DNA from: Myxococcota bacterium
GTDB taxonomy: Bacteria > Myxococcota_C > UBA6777
Direction: 5' to 3'
Length of the DNA stretch: 28,623 bases
Assembly: GCA_023150835.1 (NCBI GenBank)
Contig: JAKLKB010000088.1
Coordinates: 1-28,623 of the forward strand
Shown: one piece after another, positions 8,891 to 16,879 of the stretch
How positions within the stretch are numbered: position 1 is the first letter of the stretch
Layout: the number at the start of each line of letters is the position of its first letter
The notes under the pieces: model-generated
Seen by the model: the letters and a program-made list of their open reading frames with translations, nothing else
What the model was told of the DNA's origin: nothing
Database searches by the model: none
Position numbers and translations under genes: made by a program

Positions 8891-9352
8891 ATGCCCCGCT
8901 TTGAAGGTGACACCCACGAGCTCCTCACCCTCAACGTCCCCCGCGAACAAGCCCTCGCGGCCTTTCGTGATCCCAAGACAATCGCCCGCTACACGGGGCA
9001 GATGGCCTCTTACAAGATCCTCGACGATCACACCATTCATTTTCACGTACAGCCCCAATCCTCTCACGGCGTGACCTTCCAAGCCGACTACATCTGCCGC
9101 TACGACGTCGACTCCCAAGGCGTCCTGACTTGGCGCTCCACCACAGCAAACCATATCTCCGTCTCTGGAGAAGCCCGATTCACCGCCATATCCCCCACAC
9201 AAACCCGGCTCGAATACAAACAGTCCCTCGCGATGGACATGACCATCAATCGCCTACTCGCCGCACTTATCGCCCCCCTGATCAAAAAAGGCATCCGTGA
9301 CGGTGTCCTCGATTATCTCAAACGCATGAAACAAGCTCTCGAATCCCCCTAA
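8891..9352 (+). CDS. SRPBCC (START-like) family protein
   Basis: The protein has 153 residues. An N-terminal 'VPREQALAAFRDPKTIARYTG' segment, antiparallel strands in the middle (TIHFHVQP, FQADYICRYDV, TRLEYKQSLAM) and a long C-terminal helix (APLIKKGIRDGVLDYLKRMKQAL) form the pattern of SRPBCC/polyketide-cyclase-like lipid- or ligand-binding domains. The ligand is unknown. ACGGAG precedes the ATG by 6 bp. Its stop codon TAA sits inside a sequence resembling one unit of the 29-bp tandem repeat downstream. Confidence 0.75.
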   Translation: MPRFEGDTHELLTLNVPREQALAAFRDPKTIARYTGQMASYKILDDHTIHFHVQPQSSHGVTFQADYICRYDVDSQGVLTWRSTTANHISVSGEARFTAISPTQTRLEYKQSLAMDMTINRLLAALIAPLIKKGIRDGVLDYLKRMKQALESP

Positions 9353-9372
9353 CCACCGCCTTTTTTCACACT

Positions 9373-9488
9373 CTCCCGAACCGCCACTTTTTTCTTCCAC
9401 ATCCCCGAACCACCGCTTTTTTCTTCCACATCCCCGAACCACCGCTTTTTTCTTCCATATCCCCGAACCACCGCTTTTTTCTTCCATC
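9373..9488. repeat. tandem array, four 29-bp units
   Basis: Four units of the form TCCCCGAACCACCGC-T6-CTTCCAYA follow head to tail, with the conserved G at 9378, 9407, 9436 and 9465 (exact 29-bp steps). The first unit is diverged and the last three are almost identical. A fifth, imperfect unit (CCCCCTAACCACCGCC-T6) reaches into the stop codon of the SRPBCC gene at about 9345-9370. The array fills the gap between two convergent genes. It has no spacers, so it is not a CRISPR. Confidence 0.9.
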
Positions 9489-9493
9489 CTCCC

Positions 9494-10909
9494 TCAAGCA
9501 GACTCTTTAGGTACGATCCATCGGCGCAAAAACACCAACAGCACAGGCGCGCTCAGCGTTGTCAAACCGATCACCAACCACATCATCGCTGCATTTCGCG
9601 GCCCTTCTTCGGGACAATACGCGGCCAACAAATACCCCGAAAAGATCCCTGCGGGTAGCTTTGCCAACACCCAAGGCAAGCCACTCATCGCCATATACGT
9701 GCTTTCTTCTCCTTTTGGCGCGATCGCTGCGGTGTATTCATATAGCTTCGGCCCCCACAGAGCCTCGCCGATCGACAACATCACATAAAACAAGATCACG
9801 GGTACATACACAGGGTGTATTCCCAAGGATTTCGCAATAGGCGCGTAGTGTTGTGCATCAATCGCCAAAAAAAACGGAGACAACGCAGAAATAAAACCTC
9901 CGACAATTAAAACAGAAAAAGTGCGAAATCTTGCTGTATACACAGCAATCAACGGAGGCAAGACCATCATCATAAAGCCGTTAATCGAATACGTCTTTCC
10001 GATAGCCGCCATCGGACCGATCTCTCGCAACATGAACTTCGGCATCGTGATATGTACATGCGTAAACAGTAGCTTGATGACAGACATCAACACGATTAAG
10101 ATCATAAACATCCAAAAAACCTTGTGCGACATCGACGCCCACAACAAACGCAGCGGATTCTTTCGCTCTTTCTGATCCCGCTGCGTCGCTTCCACATCTT
10201 CTTCTGCGTAGATGCCTTGGCGCACAAACAGCACGATCGCCAACAACCCCAACAACGTCGTCACAAAGCCAAACAAAAACACCAACTGATAGCTACTGAA
10301 CTCATACCCCCACAGCCGCAAGACGTAGGGCGTCACATCATGCCCGCCCTTCATCACGATCTTGCCCTTTGGTACGCCGCCCATGCTGCGCACGATCCAT
10401 GTTAGCTGATCCAACGCGATCCCCGCCACCAACGCCCCCACATTCATCAACGCATAAAAGATCGCAAAGGCCAGTCCTCGGCTGCGTGCTGTTGTGTACT
10501 GCTTGATCGCCGCCGACTTGATCGGGATCAGCAGAGGCATCCCAAGCGCCAACAACGGCAGCGAAAACAACACTGTCACGTAAAAAGACGGGGCCACACC
10601 AAACAAAAACCGCCCCACCACACACGCCAATAACCCCAACAACAACGAGCGCTTGATGCCGATCACATCGCACAACGCCCCCGCCAAAAAGATCAAGATC
10701 CCGTACCCCAGCGACCAATAACCAAATAGCTTCCCCGCCTCCACATCGTTTAAGCCCAAGTGTTGGCTGAAATACAACACCATCACCATCATCGACGTAA
10801 AATAAGCCAGCGACTCCATCAGCTTCGCGAAATAAACGACCCACAACTCTCGCACAGACGACTGCATCAACAGACGATACTCGTTCAAAAAATGAAGTAT
10901 TTTTTCCAT
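9494..10909 (-). CDS. MFS transporter
   Basis: This 471-residue protein has about 12 TM helices. The motif GALCDVIGIKR between TM2 and TM3 is the MFS motif A (GxxxDxxGxK/R). Long loops around 'VRSMGGVPKGKIVMKGGHDV' and a central charged loop (RQGIYAEEDVEATQRDQKER) split the N and C halves. The overall look recalls POT/peptide-type MFS carriers, but the substrate is not evident. I start it at the ATG at 10909 (MEKILHFLNEYR) with AAAGGAG upstream. The frame continues to 11020, but that part lies in a family A repeat. Confidence 0.85.
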   Translation of the reverse strand: MEKILHFLNEYRLLMQSSVRELWVVYFAKLMESLAYFTSMMVMVLYFSQHLGLNDVEAGKLFGYWSLGYGILIFLAGALCDVIGIKRSLLLGLLACVVGRFLFGVAPSFYVTVLFSLPLLALGMPLLIPIKSAAIKQYTTARSRGLAFAIFYALMNVGALVAGIALDQLTWIVRSMGGVPKGKIVMKGGHDVTPYVLRLWGYEFSSYQLVFLFGFVTTLLGLLAIVLFVRQGIYAEEDVEATQRDQKERKNPLRLLWASMSHKVFWMFMILIVLMSVIKLLFTHVHITMPKFMLREIGPMAAIGKTYSINGFMMMVLPPLIAVYTARFRTFSVLIVGGFISALSPFFLAIDAQHYAPIAKSLGIHPVYVPVILFYVMLSIGEALWGPKLYEYTAAIAPKGEESTYMAMSGLPWVLAKLPAGIFSGYLLAAYCPEEGPRNAAMMWLVIGLTTLSAPVLLVFLRRWIVPKESA

Positions 10910-10943
10910 CGACTCTCTCGCTCCTTTCTTCTCTTCGCCAAAC

Positions 10944-11085
10944 TGACGCAGTTGGCCAAAAACCCCGCGTTCTCGATACTTCAAGCGGCACCGTCGCCCG
11001 AGTGAAAAACCTTCGATCACCCCGCCAAAACGGGGTCAAGGGGCGACAGTCCCTTGTGGGGTATGGGGCAACGCCCCACAAAAAC
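10944..11085 (+). repeat. dispersed repeat family A, copy 3
   Basis: This complete copy starts TGACGCAGTTGG and passes 'TTCAAGCGGCACCGTCG' and 'CGGGGTCAAGGGGCGACAG'. It closes with the hairpin TGGGGC-AAC-GCCCCA and CAAAAAC. It lies upstream of the minus-strand MFS gene. Just after it, GCCCCACAAAAACAT recurs at about 11120, so the right end has been partly duplicated. Confidence 0.78.
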
Positions 11086-11170
11086 ATACCCGATGACGTC
11101 ATCCCCTTTCAAACTTTGCCCCACAAAAACATCCCACGGCGTCACGACTCTCCCCCAAAAACGCGCTCCT

Positions 11171-11713
11171 TCAAATTACATCGTTCCCTTCACGGCTTGG
11201 GATCGCATGACCAAGCAAGGCCCGCATAAAAAACACCACCACACTCAACGTTCCCCATCCCAACCCCACGACCACACCCGCATCCACAATACCCCGCCAA
11301 GGCTGCGCGATCTGCCGAATCGTGATCACCAAACCCACGACCAACACGACGATCACCCACGATACGATCAGTCTTTTTCGGTGCGCAGACAACAGCGCCA
11401 TGCACACCCCCGGCGCAAGCAACACCTGCCACCAGCGCCCTCCCTGCGCCAATAAAAATCCGCGTTCCACCACCATCGGACTAAATGAACGCTGAAACCC
11501 CCGATAGCCCTCCAGATACGCATTGGCCACCACCCAGACTACCCACACCAACCAATGCCATCCGCCCATCTCCCCGCTACGTATCGCAGCCCACGCATAA
11601 CCGCTCAAACGCCACAACGCATCCATCAAGATCACCACCACCCCCAACACACCCCAACACAACGCCAACCAACCCACCAAACTCCCCACTCGTGGGGGAT
11701 GAAATCGTCGCAT
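11171..11713 (-). CDS. small multi-pass membrane protein of unknown function
   Basis: This 180-residue protein has about four TM helices (around 9-30, 52-68, 95-110 and 115-165 with a break). A conserved-looking central loop 'NAYLEGYRGFQRSFSPMVVER' follows the second helix. I have seen similar loop patterns in uncharacterised bacterial membrane proteins but cannot assign a function. AAGGAG lies 10 bp before the ATG. It is divergent from the YkgJ-type gene, with a 196-bp gap that holds no recognisable element beyond the two promoters expected there. Confidence 0.7.
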   Translation of the reverse strand: MRRFHPPRVGSLVGWLALCWGVLGVVVILMDALWRLSGYAWAAIRSGEMGGWHWLVWVVWVVANAYLEGYRGFQRSFSPMVVERGFLLAQGGRWWQVLLAPGVCMALLSAHRKRLIVSWVIVVLVVGLVITIRQIAQPWRGIVDAGVVVGLGWGTLSVVVFFMRALLGHAIPSREGNDVI

Positions 11714-11909
11714 CCGCGCTCATCTCCTTCTTTTCCCAACGCACAAAGCACTCGCCACCGAGCGCACAGGATGCTAACATACGCCCGCAACACCAACAAG
11801 CACGACTCGCGGATATCTCGCTCTCCGACCGCTTCCTTGCTTCATCACGAAACCATCGCTATTTCAATCAAACCGAACCAACGGCTCTTTCAACGCCACG
11901 ACAAAAACG

Positions 11910-12632
11910 ATGACTTTTCAACGCATCCTCACCAGCGGACCCATCGAAAAAAACATCCACCAGCTTTGGCAGCGCTACCGATCTCAGCCGATCCGCCGAC
12001 CTCGCCATCTCTGGCGATTGTTTCGGCTCCACCGCGAATTTGACCTCTCTCCAACCGATCCTTCTTCATGGCAATGGAACTTCCCACGCGGACAGATCCC
12101 CCAATGCTCGGTATGTACCGACAACTGTTGCAAAGGCCCCCACAACACCGTGCTTTTGCGCCTTGTCGACGTCGCTCGTTTTGTCGATCGCGGATGGACC
12201 GATCGCATCACTCTCCAAAAACCCACCTTCCCCTCCGAAGTCCTCGCACAAAAGCCCATGCTCCAAGCCACCCTACGATCCTTCCATTGGCAGATCTTCC
12301 CGATACTCAAGCAAGATCCACACACGCACGCCTGTGCTTTCCTCGACTCCGCAAGCCGCTGCTCGATCCACCCCGATCGGCCTTGGATCTGCCGCGTTTT
12401 TCCTTACCACCTTGACTTTGATCAACAGGCCGTATCATGGAGCGAACGCTGTCGATGGCCACAACAGGCCGACACAAACGCCCCACAAACCAAAGAACTC
12501 GAACACGCCGTCTTTCACAGCTTCTTTACAGAAAAGATCCGCGACCTGATCCTCGTCACCGTCTACCGCGAAGAGATCGCTGCCTCTGCCCTTGCCCCTT
12601 TTCTCGATCTCTCCGCCCTTTCCAACCTCTAA
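11910..12632 (+). CDS. YkgJ-type cysteine-cluster protein
   Basis: The protein has 240 residues and eight cysteines in the pattern of the YkgJ/Fe-S-like zinc or iron cluster family. C66-x2-C69-x3-C73-C74 is followed by C142, C151 (CSIHPDRPWIC), C161 (CRVFP) and C181. Family members coordinate a metal with these residues; the biochemical role is mostly unknown. No strong ribosome site precedes the ATG at 11910, so the start is uncertain. The LysR gene follows after 19 bp and may be co-transcribed. Confidence 0.8.
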   Translation: MTFQRILTSGPIEKNIHQLWQRYRSQPIRRPRHLWRLFRLHREFDLSPTDPSSWQWNFPRGQIPQCSVCTDNCCKGPHNTVLLRLVDVARFVDRGWTDRITLQKPTFPSEVLAQKPMLQATLRSFHWQIFPILKQDPHTHACAFLDSASRCSIHPDRPWICRVFPYHLDFDQQAVSWSERCRWPQQADTNAPQTKELEHAVFHSFFTEKIRDLILVTVYREEIAASALAPFLDLSALSNL

Positions 12633-12651
12633 TCCCTTGGAGCTCATGGGT

Positions 12652-13563
12652 ATGCGCAGCCAAGATGAGATGACCGCCTTCGTCAAAGTCGTTGAACTCG
12701 CTAGTTTTACTGCCGCCGCAGAGCATCTCCAAGTCCCCAAATCCACCCTCAGTCGGTGGATATCTCGTCTCGAAGAACGCCTCGGCGCACAACTCATCAC
12801 CCGAACCACCCGATCGATCTACCTGACCGAACTCGGACAAGCCTACTACAGCCGCTGCCGACAGATCATCTCCGCCATCGAAGAAGCCGAAGAATCCATC
12901 CGTGAGATGCACGAATCTCCACGTGGCACCTTGCGTATCACCATGCCCTCCGCCAAACAAGGCTCCCCCTTCTCCCAGATGCTGCTCCAATTCCTTGGCG
13001 CTTACCCTGACGTGACTCTCGAAGTCCTTACCACCACCCGCTATGTCAACATGGTCGAAGAAGGTTTCGATATCGCCATCCGCGCCGGAAATCTCGAAGA
13101 CTCTTCCCTCGTCGCCAAAAAAATCTTCGACGTACAGCAACACGTCGTCGCCAGCCCCGCTTATTTCCAAAAACACGGAACACCCGCCTCTCCCGAGGAT
13201 CTCCTCCATCACAAATGCCTCTATCACGGTGTCCACAACGAACAAGCCCAATGGATCACTCGACAAGGCCGCCCCATCCCCATCCGACCGCACTTTTGCT
13301 CCAACGATGTCGAACTCCTTCACGAAGCTGCCCTCCAAGGCTACGGACTCGCCCTGCTCCCGGGCGTACTCACCGCTGACGACCTCCTCCAAAAACGCCT
13401 ACTCCCCGCTCTGCAAGACCATATCACGGGACAAACAGGACTCTTCGTCCTCTATCCACCCAACCGCTACCTCTCTCAAAAAGTCCGTGTTTTCGTGGAC
13501 TTTTGCACGCAGTACCTCCGAAAACACTACCAGCAAGTCTTTGAAAAACATAACGAGAACTGA
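12652..13563 (+). CDS. LysR-family transcriptional regulator
   Basis: This 303-residue protein has a winged helix-turn-helix at the N-terminus (about 17-38: ASFTAAAEHLQVPKSTLSRW, then ISRLEERLG), the usual LTELG segment and a LysR substrate-binding domain containing 'GFDIAIRAGNLEDSSLVAKK'. That is the CrgA/DsdC-like branch common among LysR proteins near oxidoreductases. I choose the ATG at 12652 because GGAG lies 9 bp upstream; the ATG at 12646 would be only 3 bp from it. The target genes are not clear. An atypical SDR follows on the same strand after 321 bp of repeats. Confidence 0.93.
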   Translation: MRSQDEMTAFVKVVELASFTAAAEHLQVPKSTLSRWISRLEERLGAQLITRTTRSIYLTELGQAYYSRCRQIISAIEEAEESIREMHESPRGTLRITMPSAKQGSPFSQMLLQFLGAYPDVTLEVLTTTRYVNMVEEGFDIAIRAGNLEDSSLVAKKIFDVQQHVVASPAYFQKHGTPASPEDLLHHKCLYHGVHNEQAQWITRQGRPIPIRPHFCSNDVELLHEAALQGYGLALLPGVLTADDLLQKRLLPALQDHITGQTGLFVLYPPNRYLSQKVRVFVDFCTQYLRKHYQQVFEKHNEN

Positions 13564-13571
13564 GCAAAAAA

Positions 13572-13710
13572 TGACGCAGGTGACAAAAGATCCCGTGTTC
13601 GCGACATTTCAAACGACAGAGTCGCCTGCGTGGAGCACAGCGATCTGTTCGACGGTACGGGGTCAAGGGGCGGCAGTCTACGGCGGGGTGTGGGGTGACA
13701 CCCCAAACAC
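13572..13710 (+). repeat. dispersed repeat family A, copy 4
   Basis: It starts TGACGCAGGTGAC 8 bp after the LysR stop codon and passes 'CCCGTGTTCGCG' and 'CGGGGTCAAGGGGCGGCAG'. It ends with hairpin TGGGGTG-A-CACCCCA. The inner CAAGGG/CCCTTG hairpin is eroded here. It lies immediately beside a family M element. Confidence 0.75.
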
Positions 13711-13725
13711 AGAGCAACCACCTAG

Positions 13726-13838
13726 TACAAGCTCCGCCCGTTATGTGATTGTAGGAATGTAGGGGCAGACCCCTGTGTCTGCCCAATCATCGGGCGTCTA
13801 CGTACTCTCCTTTGTGTACACGTCACTCGGATATCGTA
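13726..13838 (+). mobile_element. MITE-like repeat family M, complete copy
   Basis: This 113-bp element has a left end TACAAGCTCCGCCC and a right end CGGATATCGTA. The central hairpin GGGCAGAC/GTCTGCCC differs from the 2057 and 25864 copies by a paired change. Its right half (GGGCGTCTACGTACTCTCC) is nearly identical to the copy at 28336-28448 read in reverse, which defines a subfamily. Flanks are TAG and TAA. Confidence 0.8.
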
Positions 13839-13884
13839 TAAGCCCCTATCCAAACCAAGAACCACCGAACGAAAGGACAACACG

Positions 13885-14793
13885 ATGCCCAACGAACTCC
13901 CGATCCGCCGTGTCGCTGTAGCAGGAGCCACAGGAAACGCTGGCAAAGAGATATTGCGCGCCGCGAAACAACGCGGTCTCTTCGTTCGCGCCCTTGTCCG
14001 ATCGCCGCACAAACTCCAAGAAGCGCGGGACTTTTGCGACGAGATCCACACCGTCGAGATCACAGATCCTGTCTCTTTGCAAGGTTCGCTCGAAGGTGTC
14101 GATGCTTTGATCTCAGCCATCGGAAAAACCTTTCAACGCGACGCCACTCCGCGCTATCTCGTCGATGTCACTGCCAACAAGCACCTGTTCGCCGAAGCCA
14201 AACACTCAAACCTCCGATGTATCGCTCTTTTAAGCGTTTTTATGGCCAGCACCGCCCATCCTGTCGCCCTTTTGCGCTACAAAGGCGAAGCCGAAGAAGC
14301 GCTCAAACAAACGGGGCTGCCTTATCTGATCGTCCAACCAAGCGGCTTTTTCTCTGATATGTGGGAAGTTTTTCGGATGTGTGAGCGCGGGGTCTTTTGG
14401 TCGGTCGGTGATGGAACGGCCCTCTTTAACCCCGTCTCTCTTATCGATCTCGCGGACTTTCTTGTCGACCGTCTGCTCGATCCTTCCGCCCACAACCAAA
14501 CCTATCCCGTCGGCGGACCCGATATCTTCCCCATGCGCGACCTCGCCAAGATCGCCGCCAAAGTCCTCCAAAAACCTGTGCGTGTCCGCCAGCTTCCGCT
14601 CTGGCTGTGCCGCCTGTTTGTCTCTCTTTCCCGACTAGCCGGACGCAACGCATGGGAACTTGCGCAGTTTTTTGTCGGAACTGTCGATTACATCCAATCT
14701 CATGGAAACGATGGTTCCACCCCATCCATCGGCACCCACCATCTCGAAGACTACTTCCGCCAACGTTATCTCAAACAAAACTTACGCGATTGA
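13885..14793 (+). CDS. atypical SDR / NAD(P)-binding oxidoreductase-like protein
   Basis: The protein has 302 residues. The Rossmann motif GATGNAG (14-20) follows the first strand (RRVAVAG). 'RALVRSPHKL' follows strand two, 'VDALISAIG' forms the next strand, and 'KGEAEEALKQTGLPYLIVQPSGFF' is typical of NmrA/complex-I-assembly-like atypical SDRs. These lack the classical YxxxK catalysis in many members. It binds NAD(P) and may be a redox sensor or reductase; no substrate is suggested. AAAGGA precedes the ATG. It stands between a family M and a family A repeat. Confidence 0.87.
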   Translation: MPNELPIRRVAVAGATGNAGKEILRAAKQRGLFVRALVRSPHKLQEARDFCDEIHTVEITDPVSLQGSLEGVDALISAIGKTFQRDATPRYLVDVTANKHLFAEAKHSNLRCIALLSVFMASTAHPVALLRYKGEAEEALKQTGLPYLIVQPSGFFSDMWEVFRMCERGVFWSVGDGTALFNPVSLIDLADFLVDRLLDPSAHNQTYPVGGPDIFPMRDLAKIAAKVLQKPVRVRQLPLWLCRLFVSLSRLAGRNAWELAQFFVGTVDYIQSHGNDGSTPSIGTHHLEDYFRQRYLKQNLRD

Positions 14794-14797
14794 ATGG

Positions 14798-14940
14798 TTT
14801 TGTGGGGCGCGGCCCCATACCCCGCAAGGGGTTGCAAACCCCTTGACCCCGTGTTCGGCGAAAAGATCACGGCTTTTCAAACAAACGACACTCTCGCTTG
14901 GACAGGCGCGAACACGGGCTTTTTGGAGCCAACTGCGCAA
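14798..14940 (-). repeat. dispersed repeat family A, copy 5
   Basis: On the minus strand it begins TTGCGCAGTTGG and contains 'CCCGTGTTCGCG', 'TCGTTTGTTTGAAAA' and the strongest inner hairpin of the family (CAAGGGGTT-TGC-AACCCCTTG). The outer hairpin is TGGGGC-CGC-GCCCCA. It begins 4 bp after the SDR stop codon and ends about 20 bp before the next start. Confidence 0.78.
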
Positions 14941-14962
14941 CACCTATCGAAGGAAAAATCCC

Positions 14963-15523
14963 TTGAAACCGATATCCATTCCCTCTTTTTTGCGTGAAGT
15001 GTTCGGCGAAACACAGCACCCGTTCGATCTTTTTCTCGTACTTTTTTCTGCTTTTTCAGTCAATCTTCTTCTTCTTTTTTCGCATCCATTTTTACAACCG
15101 TCTTGGTCTTCATGGAAGATCATTCTCTCTCACCTGCTGATCTTTGATATCGCGGCGGGTGCCGTCGCCAACCTCACCCACTCCACCAACGAGCACTATC
15201 AAGCCCGTCCTTCCTTGCGTTATGTCTTCTATGCCGTCCATCTCCATCTCATCCTACTTTTTCTTCTGCTCGATCAGTCCGTCCTCAAAGCCTGCCTGAT
15301 CACCGCGCTCACTGTCGCAGCCTCTCTGCTTGTCAATGCCTTCAAAGGCCATCCCTCCCAACGCATCCTCGCCGCAAGCCTCGTTGTACTCGGTAGTTCC
15401 GCGATCGCTCTCTTCCTCGCTCTTCCCTCTTTTGTACTTCTGCCTTCTGTCTTGTTCGTCGTCAAACTCACCTTTAGCTTTTCTGTCCACCACGCCGCCA
15501 TCGCTACGCACAACTCCCCCTAG
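14963..15523 (+). CDS. hypothetical multi-pass membrane protein (TTG start)
   Basis: It has 186 residues from the TTG at 14963, with GAAGGA 8-9 bp upstream. The frame is open further back to 14660, but that part overlaps the SDR gene and a family A repeat, so the TTG start is preferred. About six hydrophobic segments are visible (LFLVLFSAFSVNLLLLF, IILSHLLIFDIAAGAV, YVFYAVHLHLILLFLLL and three more). A histidine/asparagine-rich loop 'NLTHSTNEHYQARPSLR' follows helix two. I do not recognise the family. The 66-bp gap to the convergent gene holds only a short direct repeat. Confidence 0.65.
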   Translation: MKPISIPSFLREVFGETQHPFDLFLVLFSAFSVNLLLLFSHPFLQPSWSSWKIILSHLLIFDIAAGAVANLTHSTNEHYQARPSLRYVFYAVHLHLILLFLLLDQSVLKACLITALTVAASLLVNAFKGHPSQRILAASLVVLGSSAIALFLALPSFVLLPSVLFVVKLTFSFSVHHAAIATHNSP

Positions 15524-15527
15524 GAAT

Positions 15528-15563
15528 AACGACCGCTCACCCACCACAACGACCGCTCACCCG
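15528..15563. repeat. 15-bp direct repeat
   Basis: AACGACCGCTCACCC occurs at 15528-15542 and again at 15549-15563, in the gap between two convergent genes. Confidence 0.8.
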
Positions 15564-15589
15564 CCCATACCGATCACCAGACAAAGCGA

Positions 15590-16627
15590 TCACGGCAACG
15601 AGATCGACACCTCGTATTCGATCCGACAAGCACCGCTTTCAACCTCTAATTGTCCGAAAAACAGACAAGCATTTGTAAACGAACCTTGAACAAGGCCATC
15701 TCCGTTTCGGCTGTTGGCGGTAAATGGCGATCGTAGCCCCGACCAAGCACCTTCGAGAGGCCATGTCACGGGCAAAGGCGAATTAGGCTTGGAGCCAAAC
15801 TCCAGCTTGATCTGCCCTGCGTTGAGGCTCACAAAGAGACCGAGTCTTGTACCCGCCGCCAAGGCCGTTGCGGCACAAGAAGCGGCCCCACTTTTGACTC
15901 GACCACTTTGGATCACGGCTTTGTAGGACCCTTTGGGTTCGGCCAACGCACAAGCAGGCGGCATACACCCACCGTCGCTCATCTCGACGATCTCACACCG
16001 ATAACTCGTACGGCAATCCTTGTTTTCTTTGCAACGCTTTAAGCAAGCGCCCGATGCTGCGCCCGGAACATAACAAACAGCGTCAGGCGGGCAAGCATCC
16101 CCTCCTATAAAGCAAGCCTTCGTACAATACCCGCCCGGGGGTCCACTCCCAGAGTCCGATGGAAAGGGAAACATCGGTAGTTCACCCTCTTTCATGCAAC
16201 GCATGGGAGATCCTCCACAATCCGCATCACTTCGGCACGGATCGCCGATCTTTGGGCTGACTGCTTCGGGAAGACTCTCTTGAGACTCGGGGCGAGCTTC
16301 TTCTCCTTCGGCGGGTTGTTCTTTTGGTTCGGGCTGTACCTCGATCGCAGCCTCCACGACGACTTCTTGCTCAGGCCCCATCTCCACCGCCTTTTCGGAT
16401 GCCTCCGTTGGCGATTCTGCGTTCGGTTCGCTCTCTGCCTGTGCAGCATCCCCGACAGCTTCGGCTTTTTCGATGCCTCCATCCGCTGCGCTCGCTTCTT
16501 TTTCGTCGCTAGGCAGGACGTTCACACACTGACAATGGCTCACACTCAACGCCAAGCCGATCAACACCCCAAAGATCCATACGTGGACGCTTTGCCTTGC
16601 CCCACGACGCAAGCCCATCCCTTTCAT
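15590..16627 (-). CDS. Cys-rich secreted lipoprotein-like protein with acidic linker
   Basis: The protein has 345 residues from the ATG at 16627 (16618 is an alternative). The frame stays open to 17158, but that extension runs antisense through the neighbouring gene and is rejected. Residues 1-32 contain a hydrophobic export segment (VWIFGVLIGLALSVSHC). The Cys at 32 could be lipidated, though His at -1 is unusual for a lipobox. A Glu/Ala/Pro-rich linker (about 40-125) precedes a 12-Cys module (131-226) with patterns like GDPCRSDADC, GGYCTKAC, CPPDAVC and CLKRCKENKDC. Such modules are common in Myxococcota surface proteins. The C-terminal domain (about 230-345) is beta-rich and unassigned. 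It is divergent from the Ig-like/TM gene. Confidence 0.75.
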   Translation of the reverse strand: MKGMGLRRGARQSVHVWIFGVLIGLALSVSHCQCVNVLPSDEKEASAADGGIEKAEAVGDAAQAESEPNAESPTEASEKAVEMGPEQEVVVEAAIEVQPEPKEQPAEGEEARPESQESLPEAVSPKIGDPCRSDADCGGSPMRCMKEGELPMFPFPSDSGSGPPGGYCTKACFIGGDACPPDAVCYVPGAASGACLKRCKENKDCRTSYRCEIVEMSDGGCMPPACALAEPKGSYKAVIQSGRVKSGAASCAATALAAGTRLGLFVSLNAGQIKLEFGSKPNSPLPVTWPLEGAWSGLRSPFTANSRNGDGLVQGSFTNACLFFGQLEVESGACRIEYEVSISLP

Positions 16628-16879
16628 CGCTCCGACGCTCCCTTCTTCCTCTGCCTCTGTTTTGGCAACACCGCATGATGCACCTTGAAATGCAACGCCC
16701 TGTCTGCTAGGGTCGCGTCTGCCCAAACAGGATGCGCAGGCCCACAACCTCCAATCGCTTTTACAAGCACTTGCCTTCGAGAGATCATGCGTACCTTTTT
16801 TCACACCGCATTGACCCAACCCAACCCACGATGGTCTGCCTTTTTCTCCAAACACCCTTTTCGAGAAGGCTTTTTCTCC

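Noticed and set aside
9254-9487. Minus-strand frame with Gly/Lys-rich repeats
   Set aside because: It is simply the translation of the 29-bp tandem array and has no start signal or gene-like composition.
9373-9488. CRISPR array
   Set aside because: The units are contiguous with no variable spacers, and no cas genes are present.
10910-11102. Longer MFS start or a separate minus-strand ORF in this stretch
   Set aside because: The sequence belongs to a family A repeat and has no transporter similarity; the ATG at 10909 fits the family start.
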